From Alphaproteobacteria bacterium US3C007 (GTDB lineage: Bacteria > Pseudomonadota > Alphaproteobacteria > Rhodobacterales > Rhodobacteraceae): DNA of 64,000 nucleotides. The translations under genes and the position numbers were made by a program. Location: positions 3,162,001 through 3,226,000 of the forward strand of contig CP139918.1 of the NCBI GenBank assembly GCA_034423775.1. The letters run 5' to 3'. The stretch's first letter is position 1. The number at the start of each line of letters is the position of its first letter. Below, one piece after another: positions 48,598-56,334 of the stretch. Below the pieces are notes generated by a model, which was not told the DNA's origin, made no database searches, and saw nothing but the letters and a program-made list of their open reading frames with translations.

Positions 48598-49064
48598 CTA
48601 ATTTCCTCCCAAAGATGACAACACCCGAGCGGGCAATGCTTACGAAGTAATATTTTGGTTACAGTTGCAAGAGACATTATTGTCACGGCCCCTGCATTAT
48701 CAACGGATCAACCGGTTTCCTGTCATTCGAAACACCCGTGCCCGTCTTGCTATTTTAAATTATGGTGGTTTGTGAATGAAGAGCCTGCTTCGGCAGAGAT
48801 CACAAAAACCCACCATTTTAATGTTACAGTTAAGTAAACGAAGATCTCAAAAGAAGATGGCGCATTTTTTGGGGGTTGAGGAAGGCAGGCGCTTTTCACA
48901 ACCGCGCACGCGCTCACTTTGAAAGACTGCCCGCACAGTGAAACGATCCCTTACCTGCAGGTCTAACCCGATATATTATGATCTCCAGCCGCATTTGTCG
49001 CCAGCGAACATCTCGCAATCTGCGACCGCATCGGTTAGGCTGATCGTGCTTTAAGGACATCACT
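48598..49064. other. Large non-coding gap with a structured element
   Basis: A 467-base gap between divergent dctP and the P450 gene. It holds no credible open frame. It contains a long imperfect stem with an inner UUCG hairpin at 48755-48821 (listed separately). The rest has no tRNA-like fold, no terminator and no clear repeat that I can see. It must carry the promoters of both neighbours. Confidence 0.6.
48755..48821. other. Long bulged stem with inner CTGC-TTCG-GCAG hairpin
   Basis: Three paired blocks stack: TTAAA (48755-48759) with TTTAA (48817-48821); ATGGTGG (48762-48768) with CCACCAT (48810-48816); TTTGTGA (48769-48775) with TCACAAA (48800-48806), leaving small bulges of 2 and 3 bases. 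Inside lies CTGC (48785-48788), TTCG, GCAG (48793-48796), a UUCG tetraloop on either a DNA cruciform or RNA view. Total pairing is about 23 base pairs over 67 bases. It could be a small RNA, an mRNA leader or a regulator site; strand is not known. Confidence 0.55.
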
Positions 49065-50252
49065 ATGCATATACTCGAACAATCCCCCACCGATTATACG
49101 TTTGTTCAAAACCCCTACCCTTTTTATGAAAGCGCCCGGCGCCTGCAGCAGCCGGTATTTTGGCGCGATTACAACATGGCCAGCTTTTTTGATCATCAAA
49201 GCGTGATGTCCTTGCTGAAAGATCGCCGCTTTGGCAGGGAATGCCCAAAAGATTTGGCGCAACCCACGCCCAAGCATCTCGCCCCTTTTTATAAGCTGGA
49301 AGCAAATTCCATGCTTGAGCTGGAACCCCCGCGCCATAGCCGCTTACGCGGGCTTGTGTTGCGCGCCTTTACGTCGCGACGCATTGCCTCGCTAGAGCCC
49401 GAGATCAAGCAGCTATGCCATAGCTTGATCGACGATTTTAAAACCTCAGAAATTGATCTGTTAGAGGCCTATGCAAAGCCCTTGCCGGTGATCATAATCG
49501 CACGCCTTCTTGGCGTTCCTGAAAGCATGGCCGATGAATTGCTGCGTTGGTCAAATGATATGGTGATGATGTATCAAGCGCGGCGCAGTAAAACGCTGGA
49601 AGCCCGTGCGGTTGCTGCCAGTAAGGCGTTTTCAGATTTCATGCGCTCTTATATAGAAGAACGACGTACGCGCCCTGCGGATGATTTGATCACCCATTTG
49701 ATTGCCGCTGAAGAAAATGGTCAACGTTTGACAACCGATGAAATGATCACCACTTGCATCCTTTTGTTAAACGCCGGGCACGAGGCCACGGTACATACAT
49801 TGGGCAATGGGGTGAAAACACTTCTTGAAACCGGGGTGCCGGCAAGCTGTTTGGCGCCAGAACATATTGACGGCACTGTTGAAGAGATTTTGCGGTATGA
49901 TCCACCGCTACATATGTTCACGCGATATGCAAATGAAGATCTTACGGTTCAAGGGCATGCGCTTAAGCGCGGTGATCAAATCGCATTAATGCTGGGCGCC
50001 GCAGGGCGCGATCCAACCAACTGGCGCGATCCGGATGTTTTCGACCCTAGCCGAGACGTAAAAACAAACGCTGCCTTTGGGGCAGGCATCCATTTTTGCT
50101 TGGGCGCCGCGCTGGCGCGTTTGGAATTGCGGACTGCTTTGCCGATTGTTTTTGAACGCTGCCCGCAGCTGCAACTGGCCAGATCCCCCGGTTATGCTGA
50201 TGTTTACCATTTCCATGGGTTGCAAAACCTGTTCGTGAATACCGGACCTTAA
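49065..50252 (+). CDS. Cytochrome P450
   Basis: The 395-residue soluble bacterial P450 shows the I-helix oxygen-binding motif NAGHEAT near residue 242, the ExxR motif in EEILRYDPP near 275, and the heme-thiolate loop FGAGIHFCLGAALARLE with Cys345. It has no membrane anchor, so it needs a separate ferredoxin and reductase; none adjoins it. The substrate is unknown. Convergent with the Lrp gene (4-base overlap). Motifs are all intact, so it should be active. Confidence 0.93.
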   Translation: MHILEQSPTDYTFVQNPYPFYESARRLQQPVFWRDYNMASFFDHQSVMSLLKDRRFGRECPKDLAQPTPKHLAPFYKLEANSMLELEPPRHSRLRGLVLRAFTSRRIASLEPEIKQLCHSLIDDFKTSEIDLLEAYAKPLPVIIIARLLGVPESMADELLRWSNDMVMMYQARRSKTLEARAVAASKAFSDFMRSYIEERRTRPADDLITHLIAAEENGQRLTTDEMITTCILLLNAGHEATVHTLGNGVKTLLETGVPASCLAPEHIDGTVEEILRYDPPLHMFTRYANEDLTVQGHALKRGDQIALMLGAAGRDPTNWRDPDVFDPSRDVKTNAAFGAGIHFCLGAALARLELRTALPIVFERCPQLQLARSPGYADVYHFHGLQNLFVNTGP

Positions 50253-50707
50253 AGCGGCAGCATCCTGGTGGATTTTATTTCCTCCATTGACAGCAACGCC
50301 GTCACATTATGCACTTTCACTTCGGAAATCAGCCGTTGATAAAAAGCATCATAGGCGCGGGCGTTTTTCACCCGCACTTTTAATATATAATCAATATCCC
50401 CCGCAAGCCGATGCGCCTCTTGTACTTCCGGGTGATTCTGCAATGCTTTAAGAAAACTTGCCTGCCACGCTGCGTCATGTTCACTGGTGCGGATCAGCAC
50501 AAAAAAACAAGCTTCAAAACCTAGCGCTTCTGCATTTAACTCAACCGTTTGACGCCCAATCAAGCCAAGCGATCGCATTTTGCGGATACGATTCCACACA
50601 GGCGTCTTGGACGAGCTGACTTTTCCAGCAATTTCATCCAAAGACTGGCCAGCATCAGATTGAAGCTCTGCAAGAATTTTTCGATCTGTCTCATCCAAGC
50701 GCGCCAT
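50249..50707 (-). CDS. Lrp/AsnC family transcriptional regulator
   Basis: The 152-residue regulator has an N-terminal helix-turn-helix (LDETDRKILAELQSDAGQS to VSSSKTPVWNRIRKMRSLG, residues ~4-50) and a C-terminal RAM ligand domain (AYDAFYQRLISEVKVHNV). It is divergent from the siroheme/sulfite-reductase operon across 144 bases that contain AT-rich inverted repeats of Lrp type. Control of sulfur assimilation genes, sensing cysteine or a related amino acid, is the likely role by position. The 3' end overlaps the P450 gene by 4 bases. Confidence 0.9.
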   Translation of the reverse strand: MARLDETDRKILAELQSDAGQSLDEIAGKVSSSKTPVWNRIRKMRSLGLIGRQTVELNAEALGFEACFFVLIRTSEHDAAWQASFLKALQNHPEVQEAHRLAGDIDYILKVRVKNARAYDAFYQRLISEVKVHNVTALLSMEEIKSTRMLPL

Positions 50708-50739
50708 GATTCCACTCCCATCCCGTTTATCAAAAAGGT

Positions 50740-50834
50740 AATTCTAAAAATTAGCCTTTATGAAAATATTTTTCTTATTTATTCGGCAATATAGCCAAAA
50801 CTTAGAATTATTTACTATACAAGAGTAAATAAAT
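50740..50834. promoter_or_regulatory. Probable Lrp-type operators in the lrp-cysG gap
   Basis: Several AT-rich inverted repeats lie in this gap. CTAA-AAA-TTAG occupies 50744-50754. TTATTTACT (50808-50816) and AGTAAATAA (50824-50832) form a perfect 9-base repeat with a 7-base spacer. AATTCTAA (50740-50747) is also the exact reverse complement of TTAGAATT (50802-50809), about 60 bases apart. Lrp/AsnC proteins bind spaced, phased sites of this kind, so joint autoregulation and cysG control is likely. Confidence 0.6.
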
Positions 50835-50851
50835 CAAACAGGAAACGCATC

Positions 50852-52249
50852 GTGGATCATTTCCCAATTTTCTTAGCTGTCGCCGGAAGACGCATCATCC
50901 TATCGGGCGGCGGCGATGCTGCGATCGCCAAGTTGCGGCTCTTGTTCAAAACGACGGCGCATATCACCGTCTTTGCCAAAGATCCTTTACCTGAAATCTG
51001 GCATTGGGAAAAAAGCGGCAAACTGGCTTTGGTGACGCGGAAACTTGAAACTGGCGATGCTCTTTGTGCGGCGCTGTTTTATGCGGCAAATGAAGATGCA
51101 CAAGAAGATAGGCGTGTGGCCAAACTCGCCCATGAAGCGGGCGCTTTGGTAAATATCGTTGATAACCTACAGGACAGCCAATTTATCACGCCCGCAATCG
51201 TGGATCGTGATCCCGTAACGATTGCGATTGGAACCGAAGGCGCCGCGCCTGTTTTAGCGCGTGCACTCAAAGCCGATTTAGAACACAGATTACCCGCGCA
51301 AATTGGAGTTTTGGCCCGGATTGCAAAATCCTTTCGAAAAAACGTGAATGCCTTGCCAATGGGCCGCGCGCGGCGCAGCTTTTGGAGCGAATTTTACTTT
51401 AACACCGGCCCAAGAGCCCTGGATGAAAGCGGTGAAGCTGGCATAGGCAGCGCTTTGTCAAACTTACTTAAAACGCATCTCAAGAAAGCCACCCCAACGG
51501 GGCATGTGATCTTTGTTGGCGCTGGGCCAGGTGACCCAGAGCTTTTGACGCTGAAAGCCTGTAAAGCTTTGGATAGGGCCGATGTAGTGCTTTATGATCG
51601 CTTGGTTGGCGACCCAATTTTAGAATTGGCCAGACGCGAGGCGCTGTTGATTGACGTTGGGAAAACAGGGTTTGGGGCCTCAACCCCGCAACAAGAAATC
51701 AATGCCTTATTGCTTAAGCATAGCCAGAACGGTCAAATTGTGGTGCGTTTAAAGGGCGGTGACGCAACAATTTTTGGCCGCCTAGATGAAGAAATCGACG
51801 CCTGCGAGGCGGCAGAAATCGAATGGAGCATTGTGCCAGGTATCACGGCGGCCTCCGCTGCCGTCGCCGCGATCGGACAATCGCTGACGCGCCGTCAACG
51901 CAACGCCTCGGTCAAGTTTTTAACCGGCCACGATATGCACGGGTTTCACGAGCAAGAATGGCAAGCTTTGGCGCAACCGAACACGGTTGCAGCAATTTAT
52001 ATGGGAAAAAAATCCGCACGGTTTATCCAAGGCCGGCTTTTGATGCATGGGGCTGATCCGAAGACAACTATAAGCATCGTGGAATATGCCTCGCGGCCGC
52101 ATCAACGGATCATTGAAGCGCGCTTGGATAATCTGGCTGAAACTTTACGAGCGCAGAGCGTATCGGGGCCCGCGCTTACGTTATTTGGTCTGCCAGCGCG
52201 AAAAGCTGCATTGCAGATCGAAAACCACCACGCAAAAGTGAGCGCCTGA
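50852..52249 (+). CDS. cysG: Siroheme synthase CysG
   Basis: The 465-residue trifunctional protein makes siroheme from uroporphyrinogen III. The N-terminal domain is the precorrin-2 dehydrogenase/ferrochelatase (RRIILSGGGDAAIAKLRLL near residue 13), a linker follows, and the C-terminal domain is the SAM uroporphyrinogen methyltransferase: VIFVGAGPGDPELLTLKA near 220, VRLKGGDATIFGR near 296 and VPGITAASAAVAAIGQSLT near 327. The N-terminal NAD site reads SGGGDAA, a little degenerate. The start is GTG with AGGAAA before it. It leads the sulfite reductase operon and its stop overlaps the next ATG by 1 base. Confidence 0.95.
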   Translation: MDHFPIFLAVAGRRIILSGGGDAAIAKLRLLFKTTAHITVFAKDPLPEIWHWEKSGKLALVTRKLETGDALCAALFYAANEDAQEDRRVAKLAHEAGALVNIVDNLQDSQFITPAIVDRDPVTIAIGTEGAAPVLARALKADLEHRLPAQIGVLARIAKSFRKNVNALPMGRARRSFWSEFYFNTGPRALDESGEAGIGSALSNLLKTHLKKATPTGHVIFVGAGPGDPELLTLKACKALDRADVVLYDRLVGDPILELARREALLIDVGKTGFGASTPQQEINALLLKHSQNGQIVVRLKGGDATIFGRLDEEIDACEAAEIEWSIVPGITAASAAVAAIGQSLTRRQRNASVKFLTGHDMHGFHEQEWQALAQPNTVAAIYMGKKSARFIQGRLLMHGADPKTTISIVEYASRPHQRIIEARLDNLAETLRAQSVSGPALTLFGLPARKAALQIENHHAKVSA

Positions 52250-52563
52250 TGCCCAGCAAATCTTACAGTAAAGTGATCACTGCAAATGCACTATTAAACG
52301 GAGATGTGATCTATCTTAACGCCAAGGGGGGCTGGACGCGGCAGCATTCAAACGCCAAAATATTTCACGCAAAAAAGGATGCACAAGCTGCTTTAAATAC
52401 AGCCACCGCTCAGGCATCTCACGTCGTGGGGGCCTATCTGGCCGATTTTACAGACGAAGACGCGGGGCCAAAGCCGGCTCATTTCCGAGAGGTATTCCGC
52501 ACCAAGGGGCCTGGGAATTATTTCCATGGCAAACAAGCAGAGGCAAAAAATGTATCAGTATAA
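52249..52563 (+). CDS. DUF2849 domain protein
   Basis: The 104-residue protein has the DUF2849 pattern: VITANALLNGDVIYLNAKGGWT near residue 9, and TAQASHVVGAYLADF near 56. This family sits between cysG and cysI in many Rhodobacteraceae and rhizobia; function is unknown, with a link to sulfite reduction by position only. The start shares one base with the cysG stop; the end overlaps cysI by 14 bases, so translation of all three is coupled. Confidence 0.88.
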   Translation: MPSKSYSKVITANALLNGDVIYLNAKGGWTRQHSNAKIFHAKKDAQAALNTATAQASHVVGAYLADFTDEDAGPKPAHFREVFRTKGPGNYFHGKQAEAKNVSV

Positions 52564-54220
52564 CGGGTTTGACACCGCCTTTTTAAAAGAAAGAAATCTT
52601 CAATTTCGCGATCAAGTGCGGCGGCGTATCAGCGGCGCGCTTAGCGAAGAAGAATTCAAACCACTTCGCTTGATGAATGGGCTTTATTTGCAGCTTCACG
52701 CCTATATGCTGCGCGTGGCTATTCCCTATGGAACTTTAAACAGCGCGCAAATGACTGCTTTGGCCTCAATCGCGGAAAAATGGGATAAAGGCTACGGTCA
52801 TTTCACAACCCGTCAAAACATCCAGTTTAACTGGCCCAAATTGCAGGATGTTCCCGATATCTTAGATGCACTGGCTGAGGTGGAAATGCATGCGATCCAA
52901 ACCAGCGGCAATACCATACGCAATGTCACGGCAGATCATTTTGCGGGCGCCGCAGCGGATGAAATTGAAGACCCACGCCCCTATGCAGAGCTGCTTCGGC
53001 AATGGTCAACAGACCATCCCGAATTTCAATTTATGCCGCGCAAATTCAAGATTGCAGTGAGCGGCAGCGCAAAGGACCGAGCCGTAACGCGCGCGCATGA
53101 TATTGGCTTGCTTCTCAAAAAAAGAGGCGCAGAAATTGGCTTTGAAGTGATTATAGGCGGGGGGTTAGGTCGAACCCCGATGATTGGCAAAACCCTCTGC
53201 GAATTTTTACCAAAAAGTGACCTATTACCCTATGTTGAGGCCATCGTGAGCGTTTGGAACCTTTTGGGGCGCCGCGATAACAAGTATAAATCGCGCATAA
53301 AAATCACGGTACATGAAAAGGGGCTGCAAGAAATTCAACGCCTTGTCCTAAAACGGTTTTCGGAACTGCGTCCACAATTTAAAGGGCAGGATCAAACGCT
53401 TCTAAAGGCTCTGAAAAAAGCCTTCGCAACCCCCGCTTGGATTGATACCCCAACCACCACATTTCACGAAAATTATGCAACATATCCAAATTTTAAGTCC
53501 TGGGTGGATATCAATACCAGCCCGCATCGCAACAATGATTACGCCATAGCAACTGTCAGTCTAAAAACTCCGGGGCAAACGCCAGGCGATGCCAGCAGCG
53601 CGCAAATGCGCGTGGTGGCACAACTGGCCAAAACCTATAGCCATGATGAGCTTAGGATAAGCCATGCGCAGAATATTGTCCTGCCCCACGTGCATAAAAG
53701 CCATCTTTTCGCGCTTTATAACGGCCTTTATCCGGCCGGATTGGCAACCGCCAATGCAGGGTTGATCTCAGACATTATTGCCTGCCCAGGAATGGATTAT
53801 TGCGCTTTGGCAACCGCGCGCTCAATCCCCGTGGCGCAAGAAATCGCGCTGCGGTTCAAGGCTTTAAAGTTAGAGCATGATATCGGTCCGCTGCAAATCA
53901 AAATATCGGGCTGTATAAACGCCTGCGGACATCATCACGTTGGGCATATCGGGATATTGGGGCTGGATCGCGCCGGCGTTGAAAACTATCAAATCACGCT
54001 TGGCGGAGATGCCACAGAAACCGCTACCATCGGAGAACGTGCCGGCCCAGGATTTGACGCGTCTACCATCGTTTCGGCGATTGAAAGGGTGGTGTTTACC
54101 TATCTTGATCTGCGCCTTTCCAACCTAGAAACCTTTCTCGAAACCTTTCGCAGAGTGGGCGCGCCACCTTTCAAAGCGGCCCTTTATCCGGATGCCAGCG
54201 AAGGCAAAAACGCCGCTTGA
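52550..54220 (+). CDS. cysI: Sulfite reductase hemoprotein subunit
   Basis: The 556-residue siroheme/4Fe-4S enzyme has two ferredoxin-like half domains and two siroheme domains (GYGHFTTRQNIQFNW near residue 80). The cluster cysteines are Cys412 and Cys418 in CPGMDYC and Cys455 and Cys459 in CINAC. Family members reduce sulfite or nitrite; the cys context and adjoining fpr favour sulfite, with ferredoxin as donor. ATG at 52550 was chosen over an ATG 8 codons upstream because it yields the family start (MYQYNGFDTAFL). It overlaps DUF2849 by 14 bases. Confidence 0.92.
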   Translation: MYQYNGFDTAFLKERNLQFRDQVRRRISGALSEEEFKPLRLMNGLYLQLHAYMLRVAIPYGTLNSAQMTALASIAEKWDKGYGHFTTRQNIQFNWPKLQDVPDILDALAEVEMHAIQTSGNTIRNVTADHFAGAAADEIEDPRPYAELLRQWSTDHPEFQFMPRKFKIAVSGSAKDRAVTRAHDIGLLLKKRGAEIGFEVIIGGGLGRTPMIGKTLCEFLPKSDLLPYVEAIVSVWNLLGRRDNKYKSRIKITVHEKGLQEIQRLVLKRFSELRPQFKGQDQTLLKALKKAFATPAWIDTPTTTFHENYATYPNFKSWVDINTSPHRNNDYAIATVSLKTPGQTPGDASSAQMRVVAQLAKTYSHDELRISHAQNIVLPHVHKSHLFALYNGLYPAGLATANAGLISDIIACPGMDYCALATARSIPVAQEIALRFKALKLEHDIGPLQIKISGCINACGHHHVGHIGILGLDRAGVENYQITLGGDATETATIGERAGPGFDASTIVSAIERVVFTYLDLRLSNLETFLETFRRVGAPPFKAALYPDASEGKNAA

Positions 54221-54284
54221 AACCCCTAAACAGCTATAACAGCGTGCGCCAGAAATGGCGTTTAAGAAAGACTGGAACACTCAA

Positions 54285-54662
54285 ATGGATGTTATTGTTA
54301 CGGATAGCGGATTTTCAGCCGACACTTGGAGCGATGAGACCACGTTCAGCTTCGCTTCAGAGACCAATCCCGAAAACCTAACCCTACCCAAGGCTATTCA
54401 GCGGGTAGTCATCACCTTTCCTAATTTTGCCGATGGGCGCGGGTTTACGCTTGCTCGATTGCTGCGGTTGCGCGGGTATACCGGCATTCTCAGAGCCAAA
54501 GGGCCCATTATTTCTGACCAATACGCGATGGCGCGCAGATCGGGCTTCGATGAAATTGCAATTTCGCAAGCTCAAGCCCTGCGCCAACCTGAAAAAGATT
54601 GGGTTTTTCGGTCAAATTGGACAGCCCACAGCTATCAATCACGATTGCAAGCAAGCGGCTAG
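54285..54662 (+). CDS. DUF934 family protein
   Basis: About 125 residues. The DUF934 core is seen in FPNFADGRGFTLARLLRLRG near residue 48 and SGFDEIAISQAQ near 85. The family lies in sulfur assimilation operons and is thought to help reduce sulfite or adenylylsulfate, but its action is not known. ATG at 54285 was chosen over an in-frame ATG at 54255 that lacks family similarity. In related genomes cysH usually sits between cysI and this gene; here only 64 bases separate them and cysH is absent. Confidence 0.85.
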   Translation: MDVIVTDSGFSADTWSDETTFSFASETNPENLTLPKAIQRVVITFPNFADGRGFTLARLLRLRGYTGILRAKGPIISDQYAMARRSGFDEIAISQAQALRQPEKDWVFRSNWTAHSYQSRLQASG

Positions 54663-54728
54663 AAATTCATTTCAAAACCCGTTAAACCTGTTCCCAACTG
54701 TAAATACAAACTGACAGAGTATATTATT

Positions 54729-55529
54729 TTGAACCAAACTGCTGTTATAAAACCCACCAGGCTGCCCGATGCGCAAACCGTTACCCATGTTCAACATTGG
54801 ACAGATCGTTTGTTTTCATTTCGCGTAAAACGGCCACAAAGCCTGCGCTTTCGATCTGGCGAATTCGTCATGATCGGCCTTTTGAAAGACGATGGAAAAC
54901 CGCTTCTGCGGGCGTATTCTATCGCTTCGCCCTCTTGGGCTGAGGAACTTGAATTTTACTCGATCAAAGTACAAGATGGCCCGCTGACCTCGCGGCTTCA
55001 GCATATCCAACCGGGGGATGAAATCATCCTGAGGCCGAAGCCGGTTGGAACGCTGGTGCATGATGCATTGCTACCTGGAAAACGCCTATGGTTTTTCGCC
55101 ACTGGAACCGGAATTGCGCCGTTTGCTTCCTTGGTCCGCGAACCTCAAACTTATGAAGATTATGATCAAATCATTCTAACGCATACTTGCCGAGACCGCG
55201 CAGAATTGACCTATGGCAGCGAATTGGTAAACGCGCTATCAGACGATCCCTTGATCGGAGAGATGATCGGCGACAAGCTTACCTATTATCCGACGACCAC
55301 GCGCGAACAAAGCCCAAAGATGGGGCGGATCACCGATCTGTTGAACAATGGCGAAGTGCTGAGCGATCTTGGAATTGACACGATTAACCCAAAGACAGAC
55401 CGAGCAATGGTCTGTGGGTCATTGGGCCTGAACACAGATTTAAAAGCTATTTTGGAAAGCTATGGGCTTAAAGAAGGCGCCAATTCGGAACCAGCCGAAT
55501 ATGTTGTTGAAAAAGCGTTTGTCGGGTAA
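54729..55529 (+). CDS. fpr: Ferredoxin-NADP+ reductase
   Basis: The 266-residue flavoenzyme shows the FAD motif LLRAYSIASPSW near residue 58 (RxYS), the NADP segment FFATGTGIAPFASLVRE near 117, CGSLGLNTDL near 229 and the C-terminal aromatic-poor end typical of the bacterial subclass (EKAFVG). It shuttles electrons between NADPH and ferredoxin. The start is TTG at 54729. Lying after DUF934, it plausibly feeds electrons to CysI through ferredoxin. No strong terminator follows; a small A/T-rich hairpin occurs at 55598-55615. Confidence 0.93.
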   Translation: MNQTAVIKPTRLPDAQTVTHVQHWTDRLFSFRVKRPQSLRFRSGEFVMIGLLKDDGKPLLRAYSIASPSWAEELEFYSIKVQDGPLTSRLQHIQPGDEIILRPKPVGTLVHDALLPGKRLWFFATGTGIAPFASLVREPQTYEDYDQIILTHTCRDRAELTYGSELVNALSDDPLIGEMIGDKLTYYPTTTREQSPKMGRITDLLNNGEVLSDLGIDTINPKTDRAMVCGSLGLNTDLKAILESYGLKEGANSEPAEYVVEKAFVG

Positions 55530-55693
55530 TTAGGCTCGGCGTGGTCTATTATGTGCTGAAACGGCATAATTGTTTGTCTTTCAAGCAACAGAGCAACAAA
55601 ACCATTACTGGTTTTAGAAATAACGCTTGTCATGGGTGAGCAGTCTCGATATCGCAGAGATCAGTTAAGCTTAACAAAATAAGGAATGATCCC

Positions 55694-56239
55694 ATAGCTC
55701 GCAGACCTCACAACGCGCCACCATCGCGCGAAACCGGACCCCGCGTAAATGATCGCATAGACAGCTCGGAAATACGGCTCATTGGGGCCGAAGGTGAAAA
55801 CGTAGGGGTGGTAACCCCCGCACGCGGCCAAGAACTTGCAGATCAAGTCGGTTTGGATTTGGTTGAGATTTCTCCCAACGCCAGCCCACCCGTTTGTAAA
55901 ATTATGGATTTTGGCAAATATAAATACGAGCAACAAAAACGCGAATCCGAAGCCCGTAAAAAACAAAAAATTATTGAGATCAAGGAAATCAAATTCCGAC
56001 CGGGGACAGATATCCACGATTACGAAGTGAAAATGCGCAGCGTGTATAAATTTTTGGAAAACGGTGACAAGGTTAAAATCACCATGCGCTTTCGAGGACG
56101 CGAGATGGCGCATCAAAATCTGGGCCGCGAACTTCTGGAACGGGTGGCAGATGATGTTAAAGAATTGGGCAAAGTAGAAAATATGCCGAAAATGGAAGGT
56201 CGTCAAATGACGATGATGATCGGTCCTGCCGCAAAATAA
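55694..56239 (+). CDS. infC: Translation initiation factor IF-3 (AUA start)
   Basis: The 181-residue protein starts at ATA (55694-55696): the frame reads [19 protein letters not shown] right after it, the known family N-terminus, and AAGGA (55681-55685) stands 8 bases upstream. The first in-frame ATG or GTG (near 55808) would cut off 38 conserved residues. The IF3-N (residues ~15-85) and IF3-C domains ([16 protein letters not shown] near 140) are complete. A non-AUG start lets IF-3 repress its own synthesis, since it rejects weak starts. A three-codon ORF ending in TAG overlaps the ATA. The rpmI-rplT genes do not follow. Confidence 0.93.
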   Translation: MARRPHNAPPSRETGPRVNDRIDSSEIRLIGAEGENVGVVTPARGQELADQVGLDLVEISPNASPPVCKIMDFGKYKYEQQKRESEARKKQKIIEIKEIKFRPGTDIHDYEVKMRSVYKFLENGDKVKITMRFRGREMAHQNLGRELLERVADDVKELGKVENMPKMEGRQMTMMIGPAAK

Positions 56240-56267
56240 TCTCAAACTTACGCTTAAAATTTTATTC

Positions 56268-56295
56268 AAAACCGAGGCTTTGCCTCGGTTTTTTT
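56268..56295 (+). terminator. Rho-independent terminator of infC
   Basis: AACCGAGG at 56270-56277 pairs with CCTCGGTT at 56283-56290 around a 5-base loop, followed by five more T residues. It lies 29 bases after the infC stop and before the convergent molybdopterin-binding gene. The reverse strand has AAA but few T residues, so it mainly ends infC. Confidence 0.92.
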
Positions 56296-56334
56296 GCACT
56301 TACAACCATAAATGCCCGCACAAGAAGGCGCGCG

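Noticed and set aside
55598..55615. Small hairpin AAAACCA / TGGTTTT after fpr
   Set aside because: A weak, AT-rich 7-base stem with no T-tract beyond it; it could be part of the infC leader, but there is too little to call a terminator.
55661..56299. 212-codon frame antisense to infC
   Set aside because: Covers the infC gene and its terminator on the opposite strand; His/Phe-rich composition is an artefact of the complement.
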